In this document: piece after piece, positions 37,191-46,578 of the stretch
Layout of the letters: every line of letters begins with the position of its first letter
How positions within the stretch are numbered: position 1 is the stretch's first letter
From: Aurantimonas manganoxydans SI85-9A1
GTDB lineage: Bacteria > Pseudomonadota > Alphaproteobacteria > Rhizobiales > Rhizobiaceae
DNA length: 64,000 nt
Direction of reading: 5' to 3'
Assembly (NCBI RefSeq): GCF_000153465.1
Contig: NZ_CH672387.1
Coordinates: forward strand, 1,744,046 to 1,808,045
The notes under the pieces: model-generated
What the model was told of the DNA's origin: nothing
Database searches by the model: none
Seen by the model: only the letters and a program-made list of their open reading frames with translations
Translations under genes and position numbers: made by a program

Positions 37191-37316
37191 GTCACCACTC
37201 CTGCGCCGGCCTGAGCCTTGCGGCTCGCGGCGTCACGGGAACTGTCGCTTGGTATGCACTGCCTTCCTTATCTTATGAACCTCCGGCACGATGGGAAGGG
37301 GGGCCGATCGCAACGC

Positions 37317-37345
37317 AAAAGGGGCCGGCGATCAATGCCGGCCCC
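37317..37345 (-). terminator. Rho-independent terminator after rplI
   Basis: GGGGCCGGC (37321-37329) and GCCGGCCCC (37337-37345) form a perfect 9-base stem with a 7-base loop. On the minus strand it is followed by TTTT (37317-37320). It closes the rpsF-rpsR-DUF2232-rplI operon about 60 bases after rplI. Confidence 0.85.
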
Positions 37346-37404
37346 TCGCGTTACGGGTCGCTGCGGAATCGCCGGTTCGGGCAGGGCCCGCCGGCGGCTG
37401 CCGA

Positions 37405-38013
37405 TCAGTTGGTCTCGTCGGACTCTGCGGTCGCTTCGTCGGTCTCGCCGGCTTCGACTTCTTCGCCGTCCAGCTCGTCCTCGTCCAGCTCTTCCTCTTC
37501 CTCGTCGATGCCGTAGATCGCATCGGCGGAGGTCAGGTCTTCACCGCGCGCCTGGCGCTCGGCTTCGTCCTGCGAACGGGCGACGTTGATGGTGATGCTG
37601 ACGTCCACCTCGGGATGCAGCGCGATCGTGATCGGGTGCACGCCGATGGTCTTGATCGGCTGGTTGAGCTGGATGTCGTTGCGGTTGACCTTGAAGTCGG
37701 CCGCTGCGAGCAGGTCGGCGATGTCGCGGGTGGAGACCGAACCGTAGAGCTGACCGGTCTCACCGGCCTGGCGCACGACGATGAAGCTCTTGCCGTTGAG
37801 CGACGAGGCGACGCCCTGTGCCTCGGCCTTGCGCTCTTCGTTGCGCGCGATGAGCTGGTCCTTCTGCGCTTCGAAGCGCGCAGCATTGGCTTCGTTGGCA
37901 CGCAGCGCACGGCCCGACGGCAGCAGGAAGTTGCGGGCGAAGCCGTCGCGCACCTTCACGGTCTCGCCCATCTGGCCGAGCTTGGCGATGCGTTCGAGAA
38001 GAATGACGTCCAT
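37405..38013 (-). CDS. rplI: 50S ribosomal protein L9
   Basis: Ribosomal protein of 202 residues. The N-terminal domain binds 23S rRNA ([19 protein letters not shown] and [14 protein letters not shown]), and the long connecting helix and C-terminal domain follow. Unlike the E. coli protein of about 149 residues, it carries a long, strongly acidic C-terminal tail (about 155-202), an extension common in alphaproteobacteria. Last gene of the S6/S18 operon. Confidence 0.95.
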   Translation of the reverse strand: MDVILLERIAKLGQMGETVKVRDGFARNFLLPSGRALRANEANAARFEAQKDQLIARNEERKAEAQGVASSLNGKSFIVVRQAGETGQLYGSVSTRDIADLLAAADFKVNRNDIQLNQPIKTIGVHPITIALHPEVDVSITINVARSQDEAERQARGEDLTSADAIYGIDEEEEELDEDELDGEEVEAGETDEATAESDETN

Positions 38014-38046
38014 TGGTCTGTCCTTTCAGGAGGTTTGGTTCTTGGA

Positions 38047-39012
38047 TCAGTTGCGACCGGTCGGTGCCGGATCGTCCGGGCGCCGCCAGGTTTCGTAAAT
38101 TCCCATCGCCAGAAACAGGACGATCGGGAAGGAAAGCAGGATCAGCGCCGCATAGCTGGAGAACAGGACCAGAAAACGGCCCTGGCGTCCGCGGGTTCGG
38201 CGATGCAGCGCCGCGAGGCCGACCAGCGTAAAGGCGGCGGCGAAGCCACCGAGGAGCACGTCGCCGAGGAGCCCGATCGTGCCGCCGGCAAAAGCCGCAC
38301 CGGCCGCCACCGCGAAAATCACGAGGCTGATCTGCGGCAGCTGCGCGCTCGTCGGAATGTCGTCCTTCGGCCGCGGCAGACGTCCCGACACGCGCACGAT
38401 GGCAGCACCCAGATAGAGCCCGACGATCAGCGAGATCGCCAGGACGGCCGGCTGGACAAAGGGGACGAGGCCGATGATCAGCTGCGCGATGGCACGGCGC
38501 TCGTCGTCGGTCGCCGTGTCCATGGCTCCGCCGCTCTGGCGCAGGGCGTCGACGACGGCCGGGATGAAGTCCTCGGGATCGAAGCCGAGATACCAGCCGA
38601 GAAAGATGCAGGAGCCGATCGCCATCAGCGTGATCGCCATGAGGACGCGCGACAGCGGGTACCAGTCGAGGGGCGGGGCGGCGTTCGCGGCACCCAGCGG
38701 GCGCGGAGAGTCATCGGCCAGCGGGCGGGCCAGTCCGACGAGGTGACCGGCGACGGCCGTCGGCAGCGCCATGGAGGCGAGCAGCGTCAGCGCGCTCGGC
38801 ACGGACTGGGCAATGGCATAGATCGCCGCGGTGGCGACGGCGGCGGAGATGAAACCGGCGGTCGATCCCCAGCCGAGGCTGGCAATGGCGATGGGAATGG
38901 GGGCGGCCAGCGCAAGGCTGACGGCGGAACTCGACTGCAGCACGATACCGGCGAACAGCAGCGCGCTGGCAAGGCCGGATATGATCGCGATGATGATGGC
39001 GGTGGGCTGCAT
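38047..39012 (-). CDS. DUF2232 family membrane protein
   Basis: Multi-pass membrane protein of 321 residues with about eight hydrophobic helices. It matches the DUF2232 family, regularly found between rpsR and rplI in alphaproteobacteria; its function is unknown. A strong hairpin lies between rpsR and this gene and may lower its expression relative to the ribosomal genes. Confidence 0.78.
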   Translation of the reverse strand: MQPTAIIIAIISGLASALLFAGIVLQSSSAVSLALAAPIPIAIASLGWGSTAGFISAAVATAAIYAIAQSVPSALTLLASMALPTAVAGHLVGLARPLADDSPRPLGAANAAPPLDWYPLSRVLMAITLMAIGSCIFLGWYLGFDPEDFIPAVVDALRQSGGAMDTATDDERRAIAQLIIGLVPFVQPAVLAISLIVGLYLGAAIVRVSGRLPRPKDDIPTSAQLPQISLVIFAVAAGAAFAGGTIGLLGDVLLGGFAAAFTLVGLAALHRRTRGRQGRFLVLFSSYAALILLSFPIVLFLAMGIYETWRRPDDPAPTGRN

Positions 39013-39137
39013 GAACTCGTTCGCTGTCCTGCTCGTGGCAGTTAGAGGCGAGATGCCCCAACTCGGCTTGCGGACGGTCGCGGCACGATGCCGGCTGTCG
39101 TCCCGTCATTCCGGCGCCGCCTGATGCGTCCGGAATG

Positions 39138-39162
39138 CCGGCGGCGCTCAAGGCGCCGCCGG
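39138..39162 (-). other. strong hairpin downstream of rpsR
   Basis: CCGGCGGCGC and GCGCCGCCGG form a perfect 10-base stem with a 5-base loop, 15 bases after the rpsR stop. There is no T-run, so it is more likely an RNA-end stabiliser or partial attenuator than a terminator. Confidence 0.5.
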
Positions 39163-39176
39163 AGATCTGGTCGGTC

Positions 39177-39425
39177 CTACTTCAGGACGTAGGGCAGAAG
39201 GCCGAGGAAGCGCGCGCGCTTGATGGCCTGGGCAAGAGCCCGCTGGTTCTTCTGCGACACGGCCGTGATGCGCGACGGCACGATCTTGCCACGCTCGGAA
39301 ATGTAGCGCTGCAGCAGGCGCACGTCCTTGTAGTCGATCTTCGGCGAATCGGTGCCGGCGAACGGGTCGGACTTGCGACGGCGATGGAAGGGCCGGCGGG
39401 TGGGAAGCTGGGCGATATCGACCAT
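39177..39425 (-). CDS. rpsR: 30S ribosomal protein S18
   Basis: Ribosomal protein of 82 residues with the family core [19 protein letters not shown] and the C-terminal [16 protein letters not shown]. It binds the 30S platform together with S6, whose gene ends six bases upstream. Full length. Confidence 0.96.
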   Translation of the reverse strand: MVDIAQLPTRRPFHRRRKSDPFAGTDSPKIDYKDVRLLQRYISERGKIVPSRITAVSQKNQRALAQAIKRARFLGLLPYVLK

Positions 39426-39431
39426 CTTGGC

Positions 39432-39872
39432 TTACTCCGAATCGGTGTCGCGGGGGCGGCGGGGACGGTCGTCGTCGCGGTCGCGGCGCGGGCCGTCTTC
39501 GCGGTCACGACGCGGGCGGTCGCCACGATCGCCACGGCGCGGACGATCGTCGCGCTTCTGCATCATGGCCGACTGGCCTTCCTCGTGCTCTTCCACGCGG
39601 ATCGTCATGTAGCGCAGGATGTCTTCGTTGAAGCGCATCTGGCGCTCCATCTCCTGCACCGCCGCCGACGGGGCGTCGATGTTCATCAGCGTGTAATACG
39701 CCTTGCGGTTCTTCTTGATGCGGAAGGTGAGGGTCTTCAGACCCCAGTTTTCCACCTTGCCGATCTTGCCGCCATTGGTCTCGAGAATGCCGCGGAGCTG
39801 CTCGACGAGCTGCTCGACCTGCTGGTTCGAGATATCCTGGCGCGCGAGAAATACGTGCTCGTACAGAGCCAT
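39432..39872 (-). CDS. rpsF: 30S ribosomal protein S6
   Basis: Ribosomal protein of 146 residues. The ferredoxin-like S6 fold (about 1-95) begins [16 protein letters not shown] tail of about 45 residues made of Arg/Asp/Glu/Gly repeats follows, a mixed-charge extension typical of alphaproteobacterial S6. It is the first gene of the S6-S18-DUF2232-L9 operon. Its promoter should lie in the divergent gap before fabD. Confidence 0.95.
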   Translation of the reverse strand: MALYEHVFLARQDISNQQVEQLVEQLRGILETNGGKIGKVENWGLKTLTFRIKKNRKAYYTLMNIDAPSAAVQEMERQMRFNEDILRYMTIRVEEHEEGQSAMMQKRDDRPRRGDRGDRPRRDREDGPRRDRDDDRPRRPRDTDSE

Positions 39873-40280
39873 GCGCTATCGCCTTTCCGTTTCACGTTCG
39901 CATTCGCCCGGGTACAGCGGCTAAGCCTCAACGACTTTCGTGCGAAACCCGCGGGAAGCAGGACGATCGGAAAGGCGTCAGTACAAGAACGGTCGAGAGC
40001 GGAGACACGGGAAACCGATACCTTTTGGCATCTGTTGTCGACGACATCGACAGCTTTCCGTTCAGCCCCCAGCTGAGACCCGGACAATGAGGATGGTGCC
40101 ACTACCCGCTTGCGCGGCGTTTGGCAAGTCCCGCCGGCCATTCGCCAGGTGGGTGCCGCGCCTCGGCCGGGCTTTCGGGTCCCTGCTCCAGCACGGGCCG
40201 GGCCGCCTGCTTGACAGGACGGGCTTGACCAAACCATTGCCTGCACTCGTTTTGCAACCAGTAACACAAGGGAGAGTCGC
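39873..40280 (+). other. divergent control region between rpsF and fabD
   Basis: This 408-base gap has no credible gene and must hold promoters for the S6 operon (minus) and the fatty acid operon (plus). Two -35-like hexamers for fabD are visible, TTGACA at 40211 and TTGACC at 40225, but neither has a convincing -10 at the right spacing. I saw no clear operator. Confidence 0.5.
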
Positions 40281-41213
40281 ATGACCACCGCACTGGTCTT
40301 TCCGGGACAGGGCAGTCAGAGCGTCGGCATGGGCCGCACTCTCTATGACAGCTTCGACGCCAGCCGTGCCGTCTTCGACGAGGTCGACGAGGCGCTCGGC
40401 GAAAAGCTGTCGGAGCTGATCTTCGAGGGGCCGGAGGATCGGCTGACGCTGACCGAGAATGCCCAGCCGGCCCTGATGGCGGTGTCGATGGCGGCGATCC
40501 GCGCCCTGGAGGCCGAAGGCTTCTCCGTCGAGACCGCGGCTTATGTCGCCGGCCACTCGCTCGGCGAATATTCGGCGCTCGCCGCGGTCGGCGCGCTGTC
40601 GATCGGGCAGACGGCGAAGCTGCTGCGCATCCGCGGCAATGCCATGCAGGAGGCGGTGCCGAGCGGTGCGGGCTCGATGGCGGCGATCATCGGCCTCGAT
40701 GCCGAGGCGGTCGCCAAGCTCTGCGAGGACGCTGCCGAGGGCGAGGTCTGCGAGCCGGCCAATGACAATGGCGGCGGCCAGATCGTCATTTCCGGCAATG
40801 CCGCGGCGATCGACCGTGCGATTGCGCTGGCGCAGGAGCGGGGCGCCAAGCGGGCGCTGCCGCTGTCGGTGTCCGCGCCCTTCCATTGCCGACTGATGCA
40901 GCCGGCGGCCGATCGCATGGCCGAGGCCCTGGCCGATGCCGAGATTCTGGTTCCGCGCGTTCCGGTCGTGACCAACGTGACGGCCGCTCCGACATCCGAT
41001 CCCGCCGAGATCCGCGAGCGGCTGGTGCGACAGGTGACGGGCCAGGTGCGCTGGCGCGAAAGCATTGAATGGCTGGCGGCCAACGGCGTGAATTCGCTGG
41101 TCGAGATCGGCAGCGGCAAGGTGCTGACCGGGCTCGCGCGCCGAATCGATCGCAGCCTCGAAGGGCGCGCCATCGGCACCGCGGACGATGTCCGCGCTTT
41201 CACCGCCGGCTGA
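40281..41213 (+). CDS. fabD: malonyl-CoA:ACP transacylase
   Basis: Cytosolic enzyme of 310 residues loading malonyl groups onto acyl carrier protein. Motifs are VFPGQGSQSVGMG (6-18), nucleophile S93 in GHSLGEYSAL, and the catalytic histidine in SAPFHCRLM near 200. AGGGAGAG lies a few bases before the ATG. First gene of the fabD-fabG-acpP-fabF cluster. Confidence 0.96.
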   Translation: MTTALVFPGQGSQSVGMGRTLYDSFDASRAVFDEVDEALGEKLSELIFEGPEDRLTLTENAQPALMAVSMAAIRALEAEGFSVETAAYVAGHSLGEYSALAAVGALSIGQTAKLLRIRGNAMQEAVPSGAGSMAAIIGLDAEAVAKLCEDAAEGEVCEPANDNGGGQIVISGNAAAIDRAIALAQERGAKRALPLSVSAPFHCRLMQPAADRMAEALADAEILVPRVPVVTNVTAAPTSDPAEIRERLVRQVTGQVRWRESIEWLAANGVNSLVEIGSGKVLTGLARRIDRSLEGRAIGTADDVRAFTAG

Positions 41214-41281
41214 TCATCCTATCTAGAGAGAGCCGCGGGCGCCTGGCGCTGCGGAGCAGACCATAACGGAGGGAATCCGAC

Positions 41282-42019
41282 ATGTTCGATCTGACCGGGC
41301 GCAAGGCGCTCGTGACCGGCGCCAGCGGCGGCATCGGTGAGGCGATCGCCCGCGCCCTGCACGGCGCCGGTGCGACCGTGGGCCTGCACGGCACCCGACG
41401 CGAGAAGCTGGACGACTTGGCCGCCTCGCTGGGAGCGCGCGCGATGGTGTTTCCCGCCGATCTGTCCGACCGGGCCGAGCAGAAGCGGCTGGCCGAAACC
41501 GCAGAAGCCGAAATGCAGGGCGTCGATATCCTGGTCAACAATGCCGGCATCACCCGCGACGGGCTGTTCGTGCGCATGTCGGACGAGGACTGGGACGCGG
41601 TGCTGGAGGTCGATCTGACGGCGGCGTTCCGCCTGACGCGCGGCGTGACCCATCCGATGATGCGGCGCCGCTTCGGGCGAATCATCAACATCACATCGAT
41701 CGTCGGCGTCACCGGCAATCCCGGCCAGGCAAATTATTGTGCGGCGAAGGCGGGCATGATCGGCCTGTCGAAATCGCTCGCGCAGGAGATCGCCTCGCGC
41801 TCGGTGACGGTGAACTGCATCGCGCCCGGCTTCATCGCCAGCGCCATGACCGAGAAGCTGAACGACAAGCAGAAGGACGCGATCATGGGCGCGATCCCGA
41901 TGAAGCGCATGGGCGAAGCCGACGAAATCGCCGCATCGGCGGTGTATCTGGCGTCCAACGAGGCCGGCTACGTCACCGGCCAGACCCTGCACGTCAACGG
42001 CGGCATGGCCATGATCTGA
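41282..42019 (+). CDS. fabG: 3-oxoacyl-ACP reductase
   Basis: SDR-family enzyme of 245 residues reducing 3-ketoacyl-ACP with NADPH. Seen are TGASGGIG at 12-19, NNAG at 86-89, and the triad S139, Y152 and K156. AGGGAATC precedes the ATG. Its place between fabD and acpP makes the fatty acid role secure. Confidence 0.95.
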   Translation: MFDLTGRKALVTGASGGIGEAIARALHGAGATVGLHGTRREKLDDLAASLGARAMVFPADLSDRAEQKRLAETAEAEMQGVDILVNNAGITRDGLFVRMSDEDWDAVLEVDLTAAFRLTRGVTHPMMRRRFGRIINITSIVGVTGNPGQANYCAAKAGMIGLSKSLAQEIASRSVTVNCIAPGFIASAMTEKLNDKQKDAIMGAIPMKRMGEADEIAASAVYLASNEAGYVTGQTLHVNGGMAMI

Positions 42020-42203
42020 GGGCACGGCTGCCCCGCCGCTGGCCGCTTGGCCACCGCGGCAGGGCATGCTATGCGCCGGCACTTCGAATTTTCCGCTGTC
42101 GTTGCCTGCGGACTGGCCGCGACGAGGATGACCACAACGCTTGATAATGCGTCGTGCCACGTCTAACGAAAGCGGCGAAACCAATCGCAATAGAGGACTG
42201 ACA

Positions 42204-42440
42204 ATGAGCGATACCGCTGAGCGAGTGAAGAAGATCGTCGTCGAACACCTGGGCGTCGAGCAGGAGAAGGTCACGGACAACGCGAGCTTCATCGACGATC
42301 TGGGCGCCGACAGCCTCGATACGGTCGAGCTCGTCATGGCTTTCGAGGAAGAGTTTGGCGTCGAGATTCCCGATGATGCCGCCGAGACCATCCTGACGGT
42401 CGGCGACGCGGTCAAGTTCATCGAGAAGAACCAGGCCTGA
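42204..42440 (+). CDS. acpP: acyl carrier protein
   Basis: Acidic four-helix protein of 78 residues. The phosphopantetheine attachment serine is S37 in [12 protein letters not shown]. The start at 42204 has AGAGGA six bases upstream. The 184-base gap before it suggests that acpP also has its own promoter, as is usual for this abundant protein; I could not fix the promoter. Confidence 0.97.
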   Translation: MSDTAERVKKIVVEHLGVEQEKVTDNASFIDDLGADSLDTVELVMAFEEEFGVEIPDDAAETILTVGDAVKFIEKNQA

Positions 42441-42480
42441 CCCAATCGGGCGGCCTAACCGCCTGGGCGAAGAGCGATTG

Positions 42481-43746
42481 ATGAGACGAGTAGTCATTAC
42501 AGGCGTCGGCATGGTCACGCCCCTCGGGGCGGGTGCCGGCGTCACATGGAAACGTCTGCTGAACGGCGAAAGCGGCCTGAAGCGTGTCGACAACTTTCAG
42601 GTCGATGACCTGGCGTGTCAGATCGCCGGGCAGATTCCGCGCGGCGACGGCCAGGACGGCACCTTCGATCCGGACCACTGGATGGAGCCGAAGGAGCAGC
42701 GCAAGGTCGATGACTTCATCATCTACGCTGTCGCGGCCGCGTCCGAGGCCCTCGACGATGCCAACTGGCATCCCGAGACCTACGAGGACCAGATCGCTTC
42801 CGGCGTTCTGATCGGTTCGGGGATCGGCGGCCTGCAGGGGATCGAGCGGACCTCGCTGATCCTCGCCGAGAAGGGGCCCCGGCGCATCAGCCCGTTCTTC
42901 ATTCCCGGCAGCCTGATCAACCTGGCCTCCGGTCATGTGTCGATTCGCAACGGATTGAAGGGCCCGAATCATTCGGTGGTTACGGCCTGCTCGACCGGCG
43001 CGCATGCGATCGGCGACGCGTCGCGACTGATCGCGCTCGGCGATGCCGACGTGATGGTGGCGGGCGGTGCGGAATCACCGGTCGGCCGCCTCGCAATGGC
43101 CGGCTTTGCCGCCTGCAAGGCGCTGTCCACCCACTTCAACGACAACCCGACGGCCGGTTCGCGGCCCTACGACCGCGACCGCGACGGCTTCGTCATGGGC
43201 GAGGGCGCCGGTGTGGTCGTTCTGGAAGAATACGAGCACGCCAAGGCGCGTGGCGCGAATATCTACGCCGAGGTCATCGGCTACGGCATGTCGGGCGACG
43301 CCTATCACATCACGGCTCCCGCTTCCGACGGCGACGGCGCGTTCCGCTGCATGTCGGCGGCGATGAAGCGGGCCGGCGTGCAGCCATCCGAGCTCGACTA
43401 CGTGAATGCGCACGGCACCTCGACGCCGCTGGGCGACGAAATCGAGCTCAGGGCGATCGAGCGGCTGGTCGGCGATGCCGCCAGCGGCATCACCATGTCG
43501 TCCACCAAATCGGCGATCGGGCATCTGCTCGGCGCAGCGGGCTCCGTCGAGGCGATTTTCTCGGCGCTGGCGATCCGCGACAATGTCGCACCGCCGACGC
43601 TGAATCTCGACAATCCGTCGGTGGAGACCAAGATCGATCTCGTTCCGCACGAGAAGCGCGAAAAGCGCATCGACGTGGCACTGTCGAACTCCTTCGGCTT
43701 CGGCGGCACCAACGCTTCGCTCGTGCTGCGACGCGTGGCCGACTGA
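42481..43746 (+). CDS. fabF: 3-oxoacyl-ACP synthase II
   Basis: Elongating condensing enzyme of 421 residues with a thiolase fold. Catalytic residues are C170 in VTACSTGAHA, the histidine in NAHGTSTPLGD and the histidine in KSAIGHLLGAAGS. The ATG at 42481 is preferred over the TTG one codon earlier. It lies 40 bases after acpP. Confidence 0.95.
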   Translation: MRRVVITGVGMVTPLGAGAGVTWKRLLNGESGLKRVDNFQVDDLACQIAGQIPRGDGQDGTFDPDHWMEPKEQRKVDDFIIYAVAAASEALDDANWHPETYEDQIASGVLIGSGIGGLQGIERTSLILAEKGPRRISPFFIPGSLINLASGHVSIRNGLKGPNHSVVTACSTGAHAIGDASRLIALGDADVMVAGGAESPVGRLAMAGFAACKALSTHFNDNPTAGSRPYDRDRDGFVMGEGAGVVVLEEYEHAKARGANIYAEVIGYGMSGDAYHITAPASDGDGAFRCMSAAMKRAGVQPSELDYVNAHGTSTPLGDEIELRAIERLVGDAASGITMSSTKSAIGHLLGAAGSVEAIFSALAIRDNVAPPTLNLDNPSVETKIDLVPHEKREKRIDVALSNSFGFGGTNASLVLRRVAD

Positions 43747-43849
43747 CAACGATGGCGGCGGCGCATGATGCCGCCGCTGCCGTTCCGGCTTTCGCCACAA
43801 TCCGATGGTGCTTCGGCAGCCACGAGGCAATTTCATTCGGGGGTATGCG

Positions 43850-44941
43850 GTGACCGACGAACGCGGCGAGGGCGCTCGCTCAGGCAAGGGCCGTCGTGGC
43901 CGGGGTTCGGCTCCGGCGCACAAACGCTCGCGGGCTTCCCGCAACCAGCTCGTCATCTTCCTGAATTTCTGCCTGTCGACCGCGCTCTTCGTGATGCTCG
44001 CGGCCGGTGCGCTGATCTATTGGGGCGTCGGCCAGTTCGAGGGCGCAGGCCCGCTGCAGGCCGAGACCACCTATGTCGTGCCGCGCAACAGCGGCCTGCA
44101 GACGATTGCCAGCGGGCTCGAGCGGGAAGGCGTCATCAGCGACGCGACCGTGTTTGAATACGGCGTGCGCTTCGCCGGGACCGCGGGTGACCTGAAGGCC
44201 GGCGAATACGCCTTCGCACCGGGCACCTCGATGCGGGAGGTGATGGAGAAGCTCCGCGAGGGACGCTCCATCATGCATTCGGTGACCATTCCGGAGGGCT
44301 GGACGGCCGAACGGGCCTTCGAGCGGATTGCCGCCGAGCCGTCCCTGACCGGCGACATGCCGGAGATGGTGCCGGAAGGCACGCTGATGCCCGACACCTA
44401 CCTGTTCCAGCGCGGCCTGACCCGCAAGGAAATCGTGCGGCGGATGCGCGAGGCACAGAACAAGCTCGTCGCCGAGCTCTGGGAGACGCGGGCCGACGAT
44501 TTGCCGATCGACGATATCGGCCAGTTCCTGACCCTCGCCTCGATCGTCGAGCGCGAGACCGGCATCGCCGGCGAGCGCCCGCATGTCGCGTCGGTGTTCG
44601 TCAACCGGCTGCGCAAGGGCATGCGCCTGCAGTCGGACCCGACATTCCTCTATGGCGTCTATGGCGGCGCAGGCAAACCGTCCGACAAGCCGGTGACGCA
44701 GTCCGACATCGACAGCGATACGCCCTACAACACCTACAAGATCAAGGGTCTGCCGCCCGGTCCGATCGCGTTGCCCGGCCGCGCCGCGCTGGAGGCGGTG
44801 GCCAATCCGCTGGAGACCAAGGACATCTACTTCGTGGCCGACGGCACCGGCGGCCATATCTTCGCCGAGACGCTGGACGAGCACAATCGCAACGTCCGCG
44901 ACTACCGTGCGCTGGAACGCCAGAACCGGGCCGAGCAGTAG
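43850..44941 (+). CDS. mltG: endolytic murein transglycosylase
   Basis: Membrane-anchored enzyme of 363 residues that cleaves new glycan strands and so sets their length. A basic cytosolic N-terminus precedes one membrane helix (about 35-60). The YceG domain carries the catalytic glutamate in LASIVERETG, plus QSDPTFLYG and IKGLPPGPI. The GTG at 43850 follows a GGGGG-rich site by about seven bases; an ATG at 43805 would add 15 residues. It lies after fabF, the usual alphaproteobacterial order. Confidence 0.92.
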   Translation: MTDERGEGARSGKGRRGRGSAPAHKRSRASRNQLVIFLNFCLSTALFVMLAAGALIYWGVGQFEGAGPLQAETTYVVPRNSGLQTIASGLEREGVISDATVFEYGVRFAGTAGDLKAGEYAFAPGTSMREVMEKLREGRSIMHSVTIPEGWTAERAFERIAAEPSLTGDMPEMVPEGTLMPDTYLFQRGLTRKEIVRRMREAQNKLVAELWETRADDLPIDDIGQFLTLASIVERETGIAGERPHVASVFVNRLRKGMRLQSDPTFLYGVYGGAGKPSDKPVTQSDIDSDTPYNTYKIKGLPPGPIALPGRAALEAVANPLETKDIYFVADGTGGHIFAETLDEHNRNVRDYRALERQNRAEQ

Positions 44942-44980
44942 CAACGCCGCCGTTCCCGACGGCGCGAGGGGAGAACCGCT

Positions 44981-45868
44981 ATGCCGGTGCAAAGCATGAC
45001 GGGCTTTGCCCGCCACGAGTCGACGCAGGCCGGCGCCGAGTTCGTCTGGGAGCTGCGCTCGGTCAACGGCAAGGGGCTCGACCTGCGGCTGCGTCTGCCG
45101 CAGGGCTTCGAAGCGATCGAGGGGGATCTGAAGCGCGCGGCCGCCACCTGGCTCAGCCGCGGCAACATCCAAGCCAATCTCCAGATCCGGCGCGACGAGA
45201 CGGCGCCGGCCTTCACCATCAACGATGCGATGCTCGGCCAGCTTCTGGCGCTGTCCAGCCGGCTGGTCGCCGATGGTCACGCCGGCCCGCCGAGCGCCCA
45301 CGGCATCCTGGCGATCAAGGGGATCGTCGAGGTCGCCGAGAGCCGGCTCGACCCCGAGGAGCGCGAGGCGCAGCTCGCTGCCGCCAGGACGACCTTCGTC
45401 GCTGCCGTCGAAAGCCTTGTCGCTGCGCGGCAGGCCGAGGGCGCCGCCCTTGCCGACATCCTCTCCGAACGGCTCGCCGAGATCGAACGTCTGGCCAATG
45501 TGGCCGAGGCCGACCCGTCCCGCAGCATCGAGGCCTGCCGGGAGCGACTGCGCGCACAGGTCGCCGAACTGATGGGCGCCGACGAGCGGCTCGACGAACA
45601 GCGCCTGCACCAGGAGGCGGCGATGATCGCCGCCCGCGCCGATATCCGCGAGGAGATCGACCGGCTGCAGACCCATGTGGCGGCGGCGCGGGCGCTGCTG
45701 TCGAACGGCGGGCCGATCGGCCGACGCCTCGATTTTTTGTCGCAGGAATTGAACCGCGAATCGAATACGGTCTGCTCCAAGTCGAATGCGACTTCGCTGA
45801 CCGCCATCGGACTGGAACTGAAGGTGGCGGTCGATCAATTCCGTGAGCAGGTGCAGAACATAGAATGA
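44981..45868 (+). CDS. YicC/YloC family endoribonuclease
   Basis: Protein of 295 residues. The family start MTGFAR and [18 protein letters not shown], and the C-terminal DUF1732 part with [19 protein letters not shown], are present. Relatives act as endoribonucleases on small RNAs or mRNA. Its stop overlaps the gmk ATG by four bases, and yicC-gmk is a frequent pair. Confidence 0.9.
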   Translation: MPVQSMTGFARHESTQAGAEFVWELRSVNGKGLDLRLRLPQGFEAIEGDLKRAAATWLSRGNIQANLQIRRDETAPAFTINDAMLGQLLALSSRLVADGHAGPPSAHGILAIKGIVEVAESRLDPEEREAQLAAARTTFVAAVESLVAARQAEGAALADILSERLAEIERLANVAEADPSRSIEACRERLRAQVAELMGADERLDEQRLHQEAAMIAARADIREEIDRLQTHVAAARALLSNGGPIGRRLDFLSQELNRESNTVCSKSNATSLTAIGLELKVAVDQFREQVQNIE

Positions 45869-46530
45869 CGTCGATTTTCGAAACGGAATCGGGGGCGCCG
45901 ATCGCACGCCGTGGGTTGATGCTGGTGCTGTCGTCACCGTCCGGCGCCGGCAAGTCGACCATCGCGCGCAATCTCCTGGAGTCCGATCCCGGCTTCCAGC
46001 TCTCGGTCAGCGTGACGACGCGCAAGCGGCGGGCCAGCGAGATCGACGGCGTGCATTACCGCTTCATCGACCGCGCCGAGTTCGAGCGGCTGCGTGACGG
46101 GGGCGCGCTGCTGGAATGGGCCGAGGTTCACGGCAATTTCTACGGCACGCCCCGGGCCGCGGCCGAAAAGGCCATGCGCGACGGTCGCGACATGCTGTTC
46201 GACATCGACTATCAGGGCGCGCTGCAACTGCAGGAGCAAGCCAAGGCGGACGTCGTCTCGGTGTTCATCCTGCCGCCGTCCATGACCGAACTGAAGACCC
46301 GCCTCCTGCGGCGCGCCGAGGATTCCGGCGAGACCATCGCGGTTCGCCTGAAGAACGCCAAGGTCGAGATCGAACGCTGGCGGGACTATGACTACGTCGT
46401 CGTCAACGAGGATCTGGACAAGGCGTTTTCGGCCGTGCGGTCGATCATCAACGCCGAGCGGCTGCGCCGCGACCGGCGGCCGGGCCTGTTCGACTTCACG
46501 GCCAAACTTCTCTCCCAGACCGTGTGCTGA
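45865..46530 (+). CDS. gmk: guanylate kinase
   Basis: Enzyme of 221 residues phosphorylating GMP to GDP. Walker [11 protein letters not shown] lies at about 24-33. [17 protein letters not shown] is the GMP-binding site. It is coupled to yicC and converges on rsmA, with two hairpins in the gap. Confidence 0.95.
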   Translation: MTSIFETESGAPIARRGLMLVLSSPSGAGKSTIARNLLESDPGFQLSVSVTTRKRRASEIDGVHYRFIDRAEFERLRDGGALLEWAEVHGNFYGTPRAAAEKAMRDGRDMLFDIDYQGALQLQEQAKADVVSVFILPPSMTELKTRLLRRAEDSGETIAVRLKNAKVEIERWRDYDYVVVNEDLDKAFSAVRSIINAERLRRDRRPGLFDFTAKLLSQTVC

Positions 46531-46533
46531 GAC

Positions 46534-46578
46534 GGGCGCGCTTGCGCCCATCACCGGCTGACAATCTGAGTCAGCCGG
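46534..46578 (+). terminator. paired hairpins between convergent gmk and rsmA
   Basis: GGGCGC-GCTT-GCGCCC (46534-46549) and CCGGCTGAC-AATCTGA-GTCAGCCGG (46554-46578) are both perfect inverted repeats in the 48-base gap between convergent stops. Neither has a T-run, but their placement suggests that they end or protect both transcripts. Confidence 0.5.

Noticed and set aside
37291-39045. A very long open frame on the plus strand opposite rplI and DUF2232 (also similar long frames opposite dnaB, purF, lptD and the ABC-F gene)
   Set aside because: They are antisense to well-recognised genes, and their translations are Arg/Gly/Asp-rich without domain signatures. In high-GC DNA the frame opposite a gene is often free of stops.
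40211-40253. A defined sigma-70 promoter for fabD
   Set aside because: Two good -35-like hexamers exist, but no acceptable -10 lies 16-18 bases downstream of either, so a promoter position could not be set.
42028-42067. A terminator between fabG and acpP
   Set aside because: Only a short TGGCC/GGCCA stem pairs well; the outer bases mismatch and there is no T-run.
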